From NCBI RefSeq assembly GCF_002994745.2, contig NW_020126825.1, positions 62,001-126,000 of the forward strand: 64,000 nucleotides of DNA, given 5' to 3'. Positions 20,613-32,205 of this stretch are shown here, piece by piece. Source of the DNA: Rosa chinensis. Taxonomy: Eukaryota > Streptophyta > Magnoliopsida > Rosales > Rosaceae. The notes beneath the pieces were generated by a model. The model saw only the letters and a list, made by a program, of their open reading frames with translations. It searched no databases and had not been told where the DNA came from. A program made the translations under genes and the position numbers. Each line of letters starts with the position of its first letter. The stretch's first letter is position 1.

Positions 20613-22440
20613 AGTTTTGGTTTGAAATTTTATGATTCTCAGTTGCTTGATCATCTGAAAATTATGTGTTGGAGGGAATAATAACGTTCGTTTATCAAGT
20701 AGCATATACCTAGCATGTTAGTAAACATGAACTTACTGGGCTAGTAGCTGCTAATGCCATTATATTTAGCGAGGTGAATGTTAGATGTAGGCAAGAACAG
20801 TATTAACTTTGTCAAAGCATTTTCTTTCGTCTGCATTTGTTGGAGTACTATATTAGTCCTGTCTTCTGCATTGTGATCCCTACGGAGCTTGGTGGTGTAG
20901 GTACCAGACCACTTCCCTTTTTTGATATATTTTTATTTGATCTGCAGTATCATACGGTCTGCTTTACTTGAAAAGTTTTTGCAATGCATCCTTTCTGGAC
21001 AACAATATTAGGTGTGTTCAGATAGAGATCGGTTTATTCAGCAAAAGGTGCCAGTAATTCTACACAATGTTGATGATCTAAAGAAAATAGAACCTTTATC
21101 AGCTGGAAGGCAGGTGAGCAAAATTCTTGGTTGGTTCTAGAGAGTCGAATTACTATAACAAGAGAGAATATCTCCAGTTGCAAACATGGGGAGTAATAAA
21201 AAAAAAACAGTACATAATTTCTGCTAAATCAGTAGATAAAGATGGTGGAAGTAGATATGGACTTTCTTCTGTTCTGCTATTATGAATTTCGCTCTTCAAA
21301 AACATGGAGTCGACAGTCTACAGAGATGTATAAACGGTAGGTCATGTTATTCATTAAGAGATAGATTTTTCATCTCTAGGACTTGTTCATATCCATGATA
21401 TCGTTACATTGCCATTCAACAAAAGTTCTTTAGTGTTTGACTTTTAGTTCTCTTGGCTTCTGCAGTTTTCTTGATCACCAAGAAGTTTCTAAGCTTCTCT
21501 CGCATTTCAATTGCATCTTTATTGCTATACCACACCCTGGCTTTGCTCCATATAGGCCCTGCATTGTGTTGGAATCAAACCTCACATCCAGTCTTGTAAA
21601 TGCCAGGAAGTTATATTATTCTGCACTTAAAAACTTAGAATCAAGGTCACAGCTTATGAAGACACTACAATATTGGAGACCAAGGTAAGCTTTCCTCTAG
21701 CATACTACAGGCTCTACAGTTTCCACTTTCAAAAACAGACACTGCTCAGTTCTCTGGTAATTAACATTGTTTTAGCACATGAGTTTTTACAAGACTTGTT
21801 CACTGGTTCAATTCTCCATACCACCACCAATGTTTCTTCTTTGTTGAATACCACTTTCATTTTGTTGCTACTTTGATGGCACGGATTGGTGCTCATTGTT
21901 TAGTATCACCTTTTTAATTGTGTATACAACAGAAACAGCAGAAACAGCTTCTGCTGCTACATATTAGCTTGCAAAGAACCATTTAAAAGACACAGCTCAT
22001 TTGTTACTTCTGATTTGTAATAATTTAAGATTTTCATATGGAACCATACAAACTTCTACTTGACTCCAAATCGTTTAATCCCAAAAGCATTTTAGGTTTA
22101 TTTTCATTGAGTTTGCTACCTGTGGTTAGGACCGAAATCTAACATCTTTAAAATTCTTTTATAGCAGGGCACTCTCGCTGAAATAGAAGAAAGGAAAAGC
22201 TTTGAAAGGCATGTGGATCTTTTCCATTTATAGGAATATAGGGTTATGGCATTTTTGCTGATTTTGAAGGTCCATTTGGATTTCACTTTTGAACTCTTTT
22301 GTCTATGGGATCCCTTTGTCTATATGTATATGGGTTTGTGAAAAAAAAAAAAAAAAAACAAACAAACAAACAAACAAAGTGATTAGTATTAATGTGACAT
22401 GAAAGTCCATGTATATTTTGCACAATCACAGGTAGAATGA
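20613..22440 (+). other. flank of PPR copy 2 with two exon-like blocks of an unrecognised gene
   Basis: Block 1 (about 21028-21113, VPVILHNVDDLKKIEPLSAG in one frame) ends at a GTGAGC donor. Block 2 (21466-21684) runs from a TTCTGCAG acceptor to an AAG|GTAAGC donor and reads IAIPHPGFAPYRPCIVLESN, then SLVNARKLYY and SRSQLMKTLQYWRPR. These look like real exons but I do not recognise the family, and I cannot join them into a complete gene. A decayed counterpart of block 2 lies at 4750-4910. An A-tract with (CAAA)n lies near 22340-22375. Confidence 0.4.
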
Positions 22441-22726
22441 AAAAAGAACAAACTTTATTGAAGAGATAATAACAGAGTGTAAAATGAAGAAAGAATCAAC
22501 TTTTATTGATATATATATAACAAAATTACAAGATGAATTGGTTTGAGAAGCAACCAATTAAACCAATAAGTTTAGATACAAGAGTCTCTGAAACAGTTCC
22601 CAGCTACAACTGGGTTACACTAAAATCCTAAAAGTGGTAGGACAAGTCTCCAACCAGTTCAATCACTAATCAAAAATGTTGATGGAACAACTTGGGAATT
22701 TCCTTCATAAAAGTCAAAAAATGGCT
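22440..22726 (-). other. probable 3'UTR and flank of the small acidic-protein gene
   Basis: AT-rich sequence immediately downstream, on the minus strand, of the stop codon at 22727. No separate gene is seen. Confidence 0.4.
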
Positions 22727-22999
22727 CTACTCAATCAGTAGGATCATCATTAGCCACCCATTGATCAACACAAGCCATGACATGTTAATACACTCTTCCT
22801 CCTCCTCCTCTTCCTCCTTGCGAAGCTGGTCGCGCAGCAACTCATCCACAGAGAAGAATAACTCCAGATCATCAGTAAAATCAAACTGCTGATCATCAAA
22901 TTCCAGAAGTAACTCATCGAGAGAGAACATTTCGCGTTGAATTTGATGAGCCCTCTTCTTCTTTTCAAGATCCTCTTTTTGCTTTTTCAAAGATTTCAT
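22727..22999 (-). CDS. small acidic hypothetical protein, about 90 residues
   Basis: I do not recognise this protein. The first ATG of the frame at 22999 gives a basic N-terminus (MKSLKKQKEDLEKKKRAHQI), an acidic middle rich in Asp/Glu with repeated SLDELL and SVDELL blocks, a run of glutamates, and a hydrophobic end (MSWLVLINGWLMMILLIE). Charged segments suggest a coiled coil at the N-terminus. A gene-like context supports it: on the minus strand a G-box and TATA box at 23365-23378 are followed by a CT-rich leader of roughly 350 bases containing 'aaaccctaa' motifs. Upstream ATGs in the leader open only a very short frame, which could dampen translation. It could be a truncated relative of a longer gene. 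Confidence 0.5.
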   Translation of the reverse strand: MKSLKKQKEDLEKKKRAHQIQREMFSLDELLLEFDDQQFDFTDDLELFFSVDELLRDQLRKEEEEEEEECINMSWLVLINGWLMMILLIE

Positions 23000-23364
23000 C
23001 TTTCTCACTAACAGCCCCAGTGCGCACCAACCTCATCCTTATTGGTCTCACGACTCTCATCGATTAGTGGAAAGAAAACGACTTTGGAACAAAAATCGCA
23101 CTATTTTAGGGTTGGGTGGTTCTCTGAATCTGCAATTTCAGAGAGAAATTTGCAGAGGATAACAATTAGGGTTTCCTGGGTTTCAGACCGAAACGAAGGA
23201 AAGTGAGAGGGATTTTTGAGAATTGAAGCAATTCAGGGCGCAATTGCAGAAAACGAGAATTAGGGTTTGGTGGGTATGTAGAGAGCAAAACTGATGAACA
23301 GAGCCAGAGAGAGATTTGTGATGGTAATGGTGACTGTGAAGCGGGTACTGACCGGGAAGGTTTG

Positions 23365-23378
23365 TATATAGACACGTG
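23365..23378 (-). promoter_or_regulatory. G-box plus TATA box for the small acidic-protein gene
   Basis: Read on the minus strand: ACACGTGTCTATATAC, a CACGTG core (23373-23378) just upstream of TATATA. It is placed about 370 bases before the coding start. G-boxes bind bZIP/bHLH factors; the function here is inferred. Confidence 0.5.
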
Positions 23379-23399
23379 TAGGATTTCCTAAAAAGAAAA

Positions 23400-24429
23400 G
23401 GGATTAAGATACTTGATCAGTAATTCAATTTTCAAATAAACCAAACGGAATAGGACAGCTTTCCCTTTCTTTTTTTTTCTTTTTTTGCCAATACAGAAAG
23501 TTTCTTTTTATTAAAAGTTAAAACTAGCTTCTTAATACACACTCAATTGAATTTTTTTTATTATTTTCCATTTTAGGTGTATAAAATTTAATTTTGATAA
23601 GAAACAAAATTGAGTGAATAGCATATATATATAGAAAAAAAAAAGTTATGTTCTCAAATCTTATCTAAAAGGTCATTTTTAATTATGCAATAAACAAAAC
23701 ATTAAAGGACCAAAATAAAAAATAAGTGGAAAATTCGATCATTTGCTCTCAACAATACTGAATAAGTGGAGAAGAAACAAAATTACCGTGAAAGCTTTTG
23801 GATAACCAAAAGAGAAAATTCAAATTGAAATAACCTATGTAATTCTACTGTGAAAGGGGGAGGGGAATAGAAGAAGAAAGCAGAACATTTGGAGTTGGAT
23901 CCCTAAGTTCGTGAGACTTCCCAATTCATGGAAGCTCTGATGTTATGAAAAAAAAAAAAACAGTTAAGACGTAACAGCAACGTTAACACAATACAAAGAG
24001 TGAGAGAGGGTTGTTTTCAAAATTTCAAGCAATAATTTCAGGGGTGACTTCAAATTTGTTAAACAGCGACAACCATCATTGTACCGATATTGTCTCAACT
24101 TAACTATCCATTATGTTTTGGGTTTTAACCACGAAATGTCTCAGTACAATTGGGTAATAGGCACCCACTTATAAGTTATATTTTTTTTCTGTCAGTTTTC
24201 TAATGTGGAATCTTTCATTAAAATAAAAAATAGTAGAAGCAACTGACCCATGTGATGGTATCATGTGATCTCTCTTGAAAGCTTAACTTAGTAAACAAAA
24301 AAAAAAGGGAATTTGATTCTACACCTAAATTCACACACATCTTTTAGATTAAACCTATCTATAAGATTGTTTTAATATACACCCAAACCTATTAATTAGG
24401 TTTATCTAAAAAAAATAACCTATTAAATA
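23400..24429. other. AT-rich intergenic DNA with decayed repeats
   Basis: No gene is seen. Stretches near 23530-23590 and 24310-24420 ('tacaccta', 'atacacccaaacctatta') recall the degenerate inverted-repeat family seen at 10.1 and 12.5 kb. Confidence 0.4.
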
Positions 24430-24434
24430 AGATC

Positions 24435-24596
24435 TGTTGTAAATATTATTATCTGTATGGCTGTCCACGTAAATACTCATTAGTTATGTACTTTGATGTA
24501 AACCCTACCTCTATATAAAGGAGGCTAATGAGACTGAATGAGAATAATTCTACTTCCTCCCAACTATTCTCTCCATCTTCTTCCTACTTTATAATA
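24435..24596 (+). repeat. 5' LTR of element A
   Basis: TGTTGTAAAT...CTTTATAATA, containing a TATA-like 'ctctatataaagg' at about 24510. Confidence 0.92.
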
Positions 24597-25093
24597 CGTT
24601 ATCAGCACGCTTTGCTTTCATTTTTTTTCTTCTTTTGAAAACTCTATAATGATCTGCGAGTTTTATTGTGCAACATTATTGCTCTTAACTATAACTCATG
24701 ATCTATGAGTTTATTTACAATCTATGTCAATTAGGTATATCAGGGTTTATGAAGATATACAGCATCATATATATCTAAACCGATGCTTGTTAATTACTCA
24801 ATTGCATGGACACTGTTCCTTATATATGCTATATATGCGTTTGCTTTCACTGGATTCCATTATGAGATAATAGGAATCGCAGCCCACTTTGCCCTTAATC
24901 AAATCTTATAATCATAAATGGGTGCCATTGATTCTGTTTCATATATGTTATTTATCTCTAGCACCATGACATTTCCTTTCTTCTGTTTTTGTTTTCAAGT
25001 CTGATACGTCTTCTATGAGTATTATCATGTTTATTTTTATATAATATATAACTTGATAATCATGCAGAATAGACTTGTTCTCTTTATCACATA

Positions 25094-27067
25094 CTAGCCT
25101 TCCTACACGTGCTTCACGCATGCGGAAGGACTTGTCAATTGTTCATTTATGTCAGTGGTTAATAATCAGGCATCTTCAACCTCAATCACAAAAAGCTACC
25201 ATTTTCATAAATAACTGAAGAATTAGATTGGAAATGTATCCGATAACGACCTATATATTAACATTGATCTGCAAGAAGAAACACAAAGTTAGAACTTTGC
25301 ATTATGAAAAGATGAAATCATTATCTCTCTTGAAAACCTTGTAGAGAGCATAATAATTTTGAAAGAAATATAAGTCAAAAGTACTTCATAATATCCCCAG
25401 GAGAATGAGAAGGAAATATGACCTGAATGCCTACTTAAAATATGTAACCTATCAGAAACTTAACGATGCCATTTTGACATCTTTTGACATTACGATTTCT
25501 CCTTCTCTCGTTCACTGCCACGAAAGAACACAATTTTATTAAGATCACAAAGAAAGAGCATCTCAGCTGCAATAATTTCCAGGTCTGATCAAGTTCTCCA
25601 TCACACATTAAAATTCTATATAACAACATTTTGAGGAACAAAAATGCAAATACTATTTCCAACTCTTTCAAAATCTTAGCAGTTACCACCCCATCATTTA
25701 AAAAAGATTACAATACCTATTTCAAATATCTCCTGGTGTAAACAAAAGCCAACCATTACCAATAAGATTACATCACTACTGAAAGACAATGCCACTTTTA
25801 GTTCACAACATACAAAAAAGAGATATACCCAACTCAGCATCAATAATTTCCAGGTCTGATCAAGTTCTCCATCACACATTAAAATTCTATATAACAACAT
25901 TTTGAGAACAAAAATGCAAATATTTCCAACTCTTTCAAAATCTTACCAGTTACCACCCCATCATTTCCAAAAAATTACAATACCTATTTCAAATGTCTCT
26001 TGGTGTAAATAAAAGCCAAACATTACCAATAAGAAGATTGCATCACATCACTATCGAAATACAATGCCAGTTTTAGTTCAGAACATACAAAAAAGAGTTC
26101 CAAACTGAAACTCACTTCAGAACAGACACAAAGTTTTTCCTTTTCAACTTACGATGCACTTTGTACCAGCACATAAATGATTAACCTTTATAGGCAGCTA
26201 AAACACATACCCTTTGAATTACAAATCCCTAAGTAAGCCAAAGAACAACAAATCCAAAATCTTCAACACAAATCACCTAGTTTTAATTTAGAAGTGCTCA
26301 CATTGAATTTTCAAAACCACATCCATTGTTTAACAGATTCTAAATGGTAAATTCCAAACCAATCCATAGACAATTAATTTAAAAATATATATACTTCTCA
26401 ATGCAACCACAAATAACCACAGACCCAGAAGCAGAACTCGTATGCTTTTTGGTTTCTTATCTTCTTATATCACTCCAACCACACATTGATACCATTCAGA
26501 TTCAAAGATATCTCCCAAAGGGGGGAATTTTCAGACTTAAGGCAAAACAACAGTAAGCTCTATCGAGCAAAGTAAAAAGAGCCAGTCAATAGCCACCATT
26601 AGCAAAACAGAGATATACCCATTAAAGAAAAATGTAAGAACAACAACAAAGAGAGCAAGAATCATCCTCAGATGAAGGATCGATCCTCGACTTGGTCTCA
26701 GACAATATAATTCGTATAATTAGCATTAAGCATCAATTCCATAGATCATGAATCAATGACAGGGGATTATATGAATTTTTCATTGTAAAAATTGTACCTT
26801 TCTCTTCTCTGCCTTTTCCCATCTCCCTCTTCTTCTTCTTCATTTCTTTTCTTCTGTTTCTTCCTTTCTCCCATTTTCTTTCTTCCTCTGAATTTCTTCT
26901 TGTTTCCTCATCGATAGCCACGTCTCCTCTGTGTTGGCAAAACCCAGAACCATCCACCTCTTTCTTTCTATGTCCCTGTAAATCATAGGAAATATTAAGG
27001 GCAAAATCGAAAGTTCAAAAGTTTCCCCAAATGAACAGTAACACCCTCTTCGCTTTATTAATAGAGA
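25094..27067 (-). mobile_element. non-autonomous Helitron, 1974 bp, nested in element A
   Basis: On the minus strand the element starts TCTCTATTAATAAAGC at 27067, fitting the plant Helitron 5' consensus TCTMTAYTA. It ends ...GGAAGGCTAG at 25094, preceded by a hairpin (TGCGTG-AAG-CACGTG with wobble pairs), the usual Helitron 3' signature. The host bases are A before and T after, the expected AT insertion site, and no target duplication is present. No Rep/helicase frame exists. The interior contains a 271-bp tandem duplication and a purine-rich stretch near 26840-26930. Confidence 0.8.
25570..26095. repeat. tandem duplication, period 271 bp, inside the Helitron
   Basis: 'caataatttccaggtctgat' occurs at 25570 and 25841. 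Both units share 'tctccatcacacattaaaat', 'gttaccaccccatcatt' and 'aacatacaaaaaagag' with scattered differences and small indels. Confidence 0.9.
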
Positions 27068-27408
27068 TATATATTTCAATAATACAGCATATCAATTATT
27101 TAATTCATATATGCTTTGTTACTGATGATCTTTTTACATATGCAAGGTTAAGTCGTACACGACAGAGTTATTAACCAAATTGGTTGATAGAACACACAGT
27201 TGATAACTGTTGTAGACTTGCGGTGAGGAAATAAATTTGTTTGGTTCTGTATCAAAACAATTGATTATTCTAGAAATAGTGGACTAGTTTTCCTCTAGTC
27301 TACAAGCCCGGTACGGGTGAGATTAACTTATCAATACCTTTATTTTAACCTTTGTTTTATTGATTTATTACTTGATCTGACCACCTTATTCTGTAATTAA
27401 AATTGATC

Positions 27409-30400
27409 GAGACCTAAAGTCTCTTTATCTGATTATAAGAGGACCTGAAGCTCCTCAAGGATTATATAGTGAAATATTGCGATATGAAGTTTCCCAGAGT
27501 TTATACAATTATGAGGGCCAGAAGATCCTCAGAGGGATACAATGAGAAATCATGACATGGAGTTCATCACAATTACGCAATTCACGAGGGCCAGAAGATG
27601 CTCGATGTAATATATGAACTCGCATATTTTTTTATCCCTAATAATTATAAGAGGCCGGAAGTCCCTCGATTTTTTTTTGGTATTGGTGTTCCCTCTTCTG
27701 TACGATAATGTGAATTTCAATTTCAATTTTGAACACTTGGCCAAAGTAAGAGGCTACGTTCTCCACAAGATAAAATTATGTTCTTGTGTGATTAGAGGAG
27801 CGAAGAAAGATTATCATTTTGTGAAGTTAAGCAGACCAGAAGTTCTGTGTAATTTCTTTATTAATGGAACCAGAAGTTTCCACAGTTAATTTCTATTTAT
27901 TTTTCCTCCTTGCAATTTTTCTATTTTATTATGTACTTTCATTATAGTACTTATCTTTTAAATTAATTTTTTTTGTTACTCATACATACCAGTAATCCTA
28001 TACCTCGAACATATGAATTTCGAATGTAATATTTTTGAACCAGAAGTTCAAAAATTTCATACCAGAATTTGAAGTTCTAACAATAAAACTCAAACCCGAA
28101 GCTTTGAGTATAAAATATAAATAAAGTGAACTTGAAGATTCACTTTAGTCACCTCGAGCCTGAAGTTTCGAGCACCAAATTTGTTTGAACCTAAAGTTCA
28201 ACATATGAAATTTTAGAACCAGCAGTTCTACTATTAAAAAATTCGAACCTGACGATTACACATGATTTATTTTAACTTTATGTCCATTTCGAACCAGAAG
28301 TTTCGAGTGAATTTTCATATGTTAATTGATACATTCTTCTTTATACTTGCGTAAAGCATTCTTACTGTTTTCTTACATTAATTACTATACCATAAGTTCA
28401 CTCCACCTTAGAACCTGAAGTTCTAATTGTGCATACTCGAACCATAAGTCTCGAGTGAATATATAGACAATTTATCATAAAGTTTTAATCTGGGTCAATC
28501 TCAAACCTGAAGCTTTGAGGGGATTATTTTGACACCAATTTAAAAGTAAGCAGATATTTAACCGTTGGTTTATGACGAATGAGTATGAGTATACCCCAAA
28601 TTTGTGATCATAGATTTTGTAATTAAAAGAGATCAGAACCTGTAGTTCTTTGATCCTTAATTACATGAGGACTTAAAGTTCCTCAATGATCATACTCACT
28701 AGATGACCATCTAAAATCCCTCATTTATAAGTTATGGTCATGAAGAAAATATAATAATCATCTCAGATTTTACATATTTGATTGATGGCTCCAGAAGAGC
28801 ACATATTATTGTCTCTTTGCATCATGCGCCTCCAATATTACCAGAAATGTATAACCTCTCCATCTCATGGATCTCATTGTATAGCAAGAAAGCCAATTGA
28901 CATGGCTACACCATGAAATGCCACTAGAAGTGGATTATGGCAAGAGAGAAATCAGGAGTCAAGGTAAATACTACCCTAACAGCCACACATGTGAGGAAAT
29001 TAAAAATTGGGCGTGTCACCTATGGTACACTATATGGTGGATGTTTATCAAGCCATTTTCAAAATGGCACTAGTCAAATTAAATTTCATTGACTAATAAG
29101 AACATTGAGATCATCACACATCCCTGATGTCTTTTGCTTACAATAGTCAACTTGAAAGCACTATTGTGCTACTCCATAGATTTATTGTAACCTCTCGAGT
29201 TCCCATTGAAACTAAATGTTTCTTAATCTGATTATCTAGGAACCTGATGTTCCTTAAGAGGTTGTTATAAATTGAAAAAAATTGAAACCTCAAGTTTCTT
29301 GGATCTCCAATTATATGAGGGCCTGAAGTCCCTCCTCTTTATGACTGCGTCATTTATATGTGACACAGAACTTGAGGTTCTCCACATGATGAAGTTACTC
29401 TATTATTATGGATTATAGTCTTCAACTTGAAATTCGGAATATAACATTTTGGCCAGCAGTTCAAAATGAAGTTGGTCTATTCCAATTATCAGTATTCCAC
29501 AATTAATATTTACTGAAGCTAAGGTAACACCCATATCAAGAGTTGCAGATCTTGATCTATGGCTCCAAATGAGCGACTATCATGTTACCAAATTTGAAAT
29601 CATGTTGCATTAATTACCTCCTATATGGTTGGAGAAGGCTTTATGCCATCAGATATATACTGTATCGAATTTTCTACAGTAAACTAAGGCATATGATGTC
29701 ATGAACCTGAAGTTCCTTGAACCAAATACACTATTTGGCTTAACCGGTTACATCATGTTTTGTCTACCATGTTGCATGGAATCACTTATAAGTTTTGATG
29801 ACTGCTAACCTTATATACAAGCAAATTATTTATTTACCGCATATTTGTGAGTTGTCACTTTAATGAGACAATCCTCCTACCATGAAGGGGAGAAAGATTG
29901 TTCTTGAAGAACGATATGAATTGGTGTGAGATATTTATCTACATTCTCATTTTGACTTCGAGAAATATCAAAACTAGTGAATTGATAAAAGAAAGTGACA
30001 AAATTATATGCTAAATGCAAAGGCATCTGCTTGGGTTAAAGTCCTTGAGACCAACCATATTAATACAAACAATGTAGACTCCATTTGATTTGTGGGATGC
30101 AAATGTATCCAATTGACATGGTTCTTCTGAAGATAATGTCATTAAACAATATCACAGCTCCTAATATGGCTACACATACAGAGGGTGTAGGTACGCCATT
30201 AGGAAATGATGTCTTAGTGATACAAATAATAAATCAATATGGTTTTTGCTAATGGACAAAACATTTTTGACCTAAAACTTGGTTTGGGTTCGCCACCATC
30301 CAATGAACATCTTCACTCCAAAGAAAGTGATAGATTTTTAAATGCATCTTTTGAGCATGGTCATAATAAGACAGTCTTCCCGTCGTTAGGGGGAGGAAAT

Positions 30401-31688
30401 ACTACTGTTATTTGAATAACGGCGTGAATTTGTGTGGATTGTATCCTCCAGGTCTAAAGTTTTAAACTCCCAAAACAGGGAAGATTATACAAGCCCTATA
30501 ATGCTCTATATGAGATTATAAGTAAAAAGATCCACATTCACTACATAATTCATCTATGAGAGATGATTGTCCTAGAAGTGACAATGTATGCCCCAGAAGT
30601 GGCATGGGTACCCAATATCAATAAGCTTATTATAGCTAATGCATGCATATAAGAATGTGTTAGATCTATGATTGTTGATCATCGATGACAATTTACATTT
30701 GGTAGCTACCAAAAATCTTTAAGGGCTGTATGAACGCTATACCACATTTCACCATGAATGTCGACAAAGTATATTATTGGCCAAATTGGAAAGAGACAAT
30801 TCCAATGAAATTGAATATTTGAAACGTGATGAAATATTTGCACCTTTAACCCTACATGGTACAAAAGGGTATTTATCAAAAGTGAAGATAAATCACTATG
30901 ACACAATGTCTATTTATCGAGACATGAGATTATGAATATCTTCCCTTATACGAATGACAATTTTCTATAAGTACAATGTTACATATAGATGTTATATTGA
31001 AGAGAGATTTATGGCATGTTGTCACATTATATTATGAAGATCTTAAAGACACATTGGTAAAAGCAAAATCTCATAAGTAAAGTGTCATTGTAAGCGTATT
31101 GCTTATCAAATCCTCAAGAGATTCAAATACATGAATAATTCAAATGCAAGTCCATGAAAAGTCGAAAGAGCCTGAAACTCACTCATAGAATAAAGAGTCT
31201 TAAGCTAGCTCATATGTACTCATTCCGTTATAGTTAACGTGACTTAAATTGCCTCAATGAGTAATATGACAAGACTATGAAATCGAATTCAAATTATGAA
31301 TATAATGTTGCAACATATTCTAACTTTCGCAAAGTTATGAATTACTTAGAGCTCTTGAAGAGCTTATATGAGACATATCAATACACAAAGATATTGATGT
31401 GTATGGCTAGGTATGCCATGATGATTTTTAAATGTTTTAAACTATACATAGTTAAATGTGTCATTTTCTTTATATTGTTTAGCTTTGTTAGTATTGCTTT
31501 AACTTTGCAAGTATGAAAATTTGTGATGAGCCCCTATATGCAAAGCACACATGGTCGCACCTCAGTGATAGACACATCAAACCACTATACATGGTACGTG
31601 TAGCTTATCACATACATAATTGAGGCTTGCGACAATCAGGGGGAGATTTTCATCATCGGGAGCATCCGGAAGTATGCTACCTATGACA
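27409..31688 (+). repeat. dispersed hairpin array, about 30 copies, loop CCNGAAGT / CNGAA
   Basis: Each copy is an inverted repeat around a conserved core, usually CCTGAAGT or CCAGAAGT, while the stem differs. Examples: 28031-28055 (ATTTTTGAAC / GTTCAAAAAT, 10 bp), 28122-28147 (TAAAGTGAA / TTCACTTTA, 9 bp), 28088-28109 (ACTCAAA / TTTGAGT), 28408-28426 (TTAGAAC / GTTCTAA), 28666-28685 (TGAGGA / TCCTCA), 29446-29467 (ATTTTG / CAAAAT), 30566-30585 (ATTGTC / GACAAT) and 31671-31688 (AGCAT / ATGCT). Density is highest at 27409-28685, about one per 30-80 bases. Spacing is irregular and not a multiple of three, so it is not protein coding. Confidence 0.88.
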
Positions 31689-31827
31689 TATGCGCGTTGT
31701 GCTCTTTTTGTCCTTCGACTAGGGTTATTTTTGTCCCACTGGGTTTTTGTTACCTGGCAAGGCTTTTAACGAGTCAACAATAAGCGCGTCCAATACCATC
31801 ATTCATTAGTGGACATCCAAGGGGGAG

Positions 31828-31989
31828 TGTTGTAAATATTATTATCTGTATGGTTGTCCACGTAAATACTCATTAGTTATGTACTTTGATGTAAACCCTA
31901 CCTCTATATAAAAGAGGCTAATGAGACTGAATGAGAACACTTCTACTTCCTTCCAACTATTCTCTTCATCTTCTTCCTACTTTATAACA
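31828..31989 (+). repeat. 3' LTR of element A
   Basis: 162 bp, ending TTTATAACA. It differs from the 5' LTR at about seven positions, mostly C/T or G/A changes. Confidence 0.92.
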
Positions 31990-32205
31990 AGATCAATATT
32001 AAAACCCATTGTTGTTAAGAATTACTAAAGCTGCCACCATTTCCAAACTTTCTGCAGATGCAAGTCTTGAAACGGTTGAGCAAAGACATCGCCCAGAATT
32101 AATCGACTCTTGATTCCATGCCAGCAATTGAAATCAATACCTGGGTTGAAGGTTATGTAATCTCCACATTCAAAAGCTAGAATTATAGGTGCCTAAGTCA
32201 TTCTT

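Larger units (their letters stand above)
24435..31989 (+). mobile_element. LTR retrotransposon 'element A' (copia, Bianca-like), largely noncoding
   Basis: 162-bp LTRs (24435-24596 and 31828-31989) differ at about seven sites and are flanked by a perfect AGATC duplication (24430-24434, 31990-31994). The primer-site region CGTTATCAGCACG follows the 5' LTR and a polypurine tract AAGGGGGAG (31819-31827) precedes the 3' LTR. The tail near 31630-31800 ('gggggagatttt', 'cccactgggtttttgttacc') resembles the 3' noncoding end of copia elements B and C. Despite about 5.5 kb of interior (excluding the nested Helitron) I find no gag or pol frame, so it is a non-autonomous or extremely decayed element. 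Its interior carries the hairpin array described separately. Confidence 0.9.

Noticed and set aside
26733..26957. Lys/Glu-rich 74-codon minus-strand frame
   Set aside because: Purine-rich low-complexity DNA inside the Helitron; no homologous domain and the neighbouring frame is equally open.
27409..29715. Could the repeated 'cctgaagttc' motif be a CRISPR array or protein repeat?
   Set aside because: Spacing is irregular (about 30 to several hundred bases), there are no constant-length spacers, the host is a plant, and the copies fall in different frames with stops.
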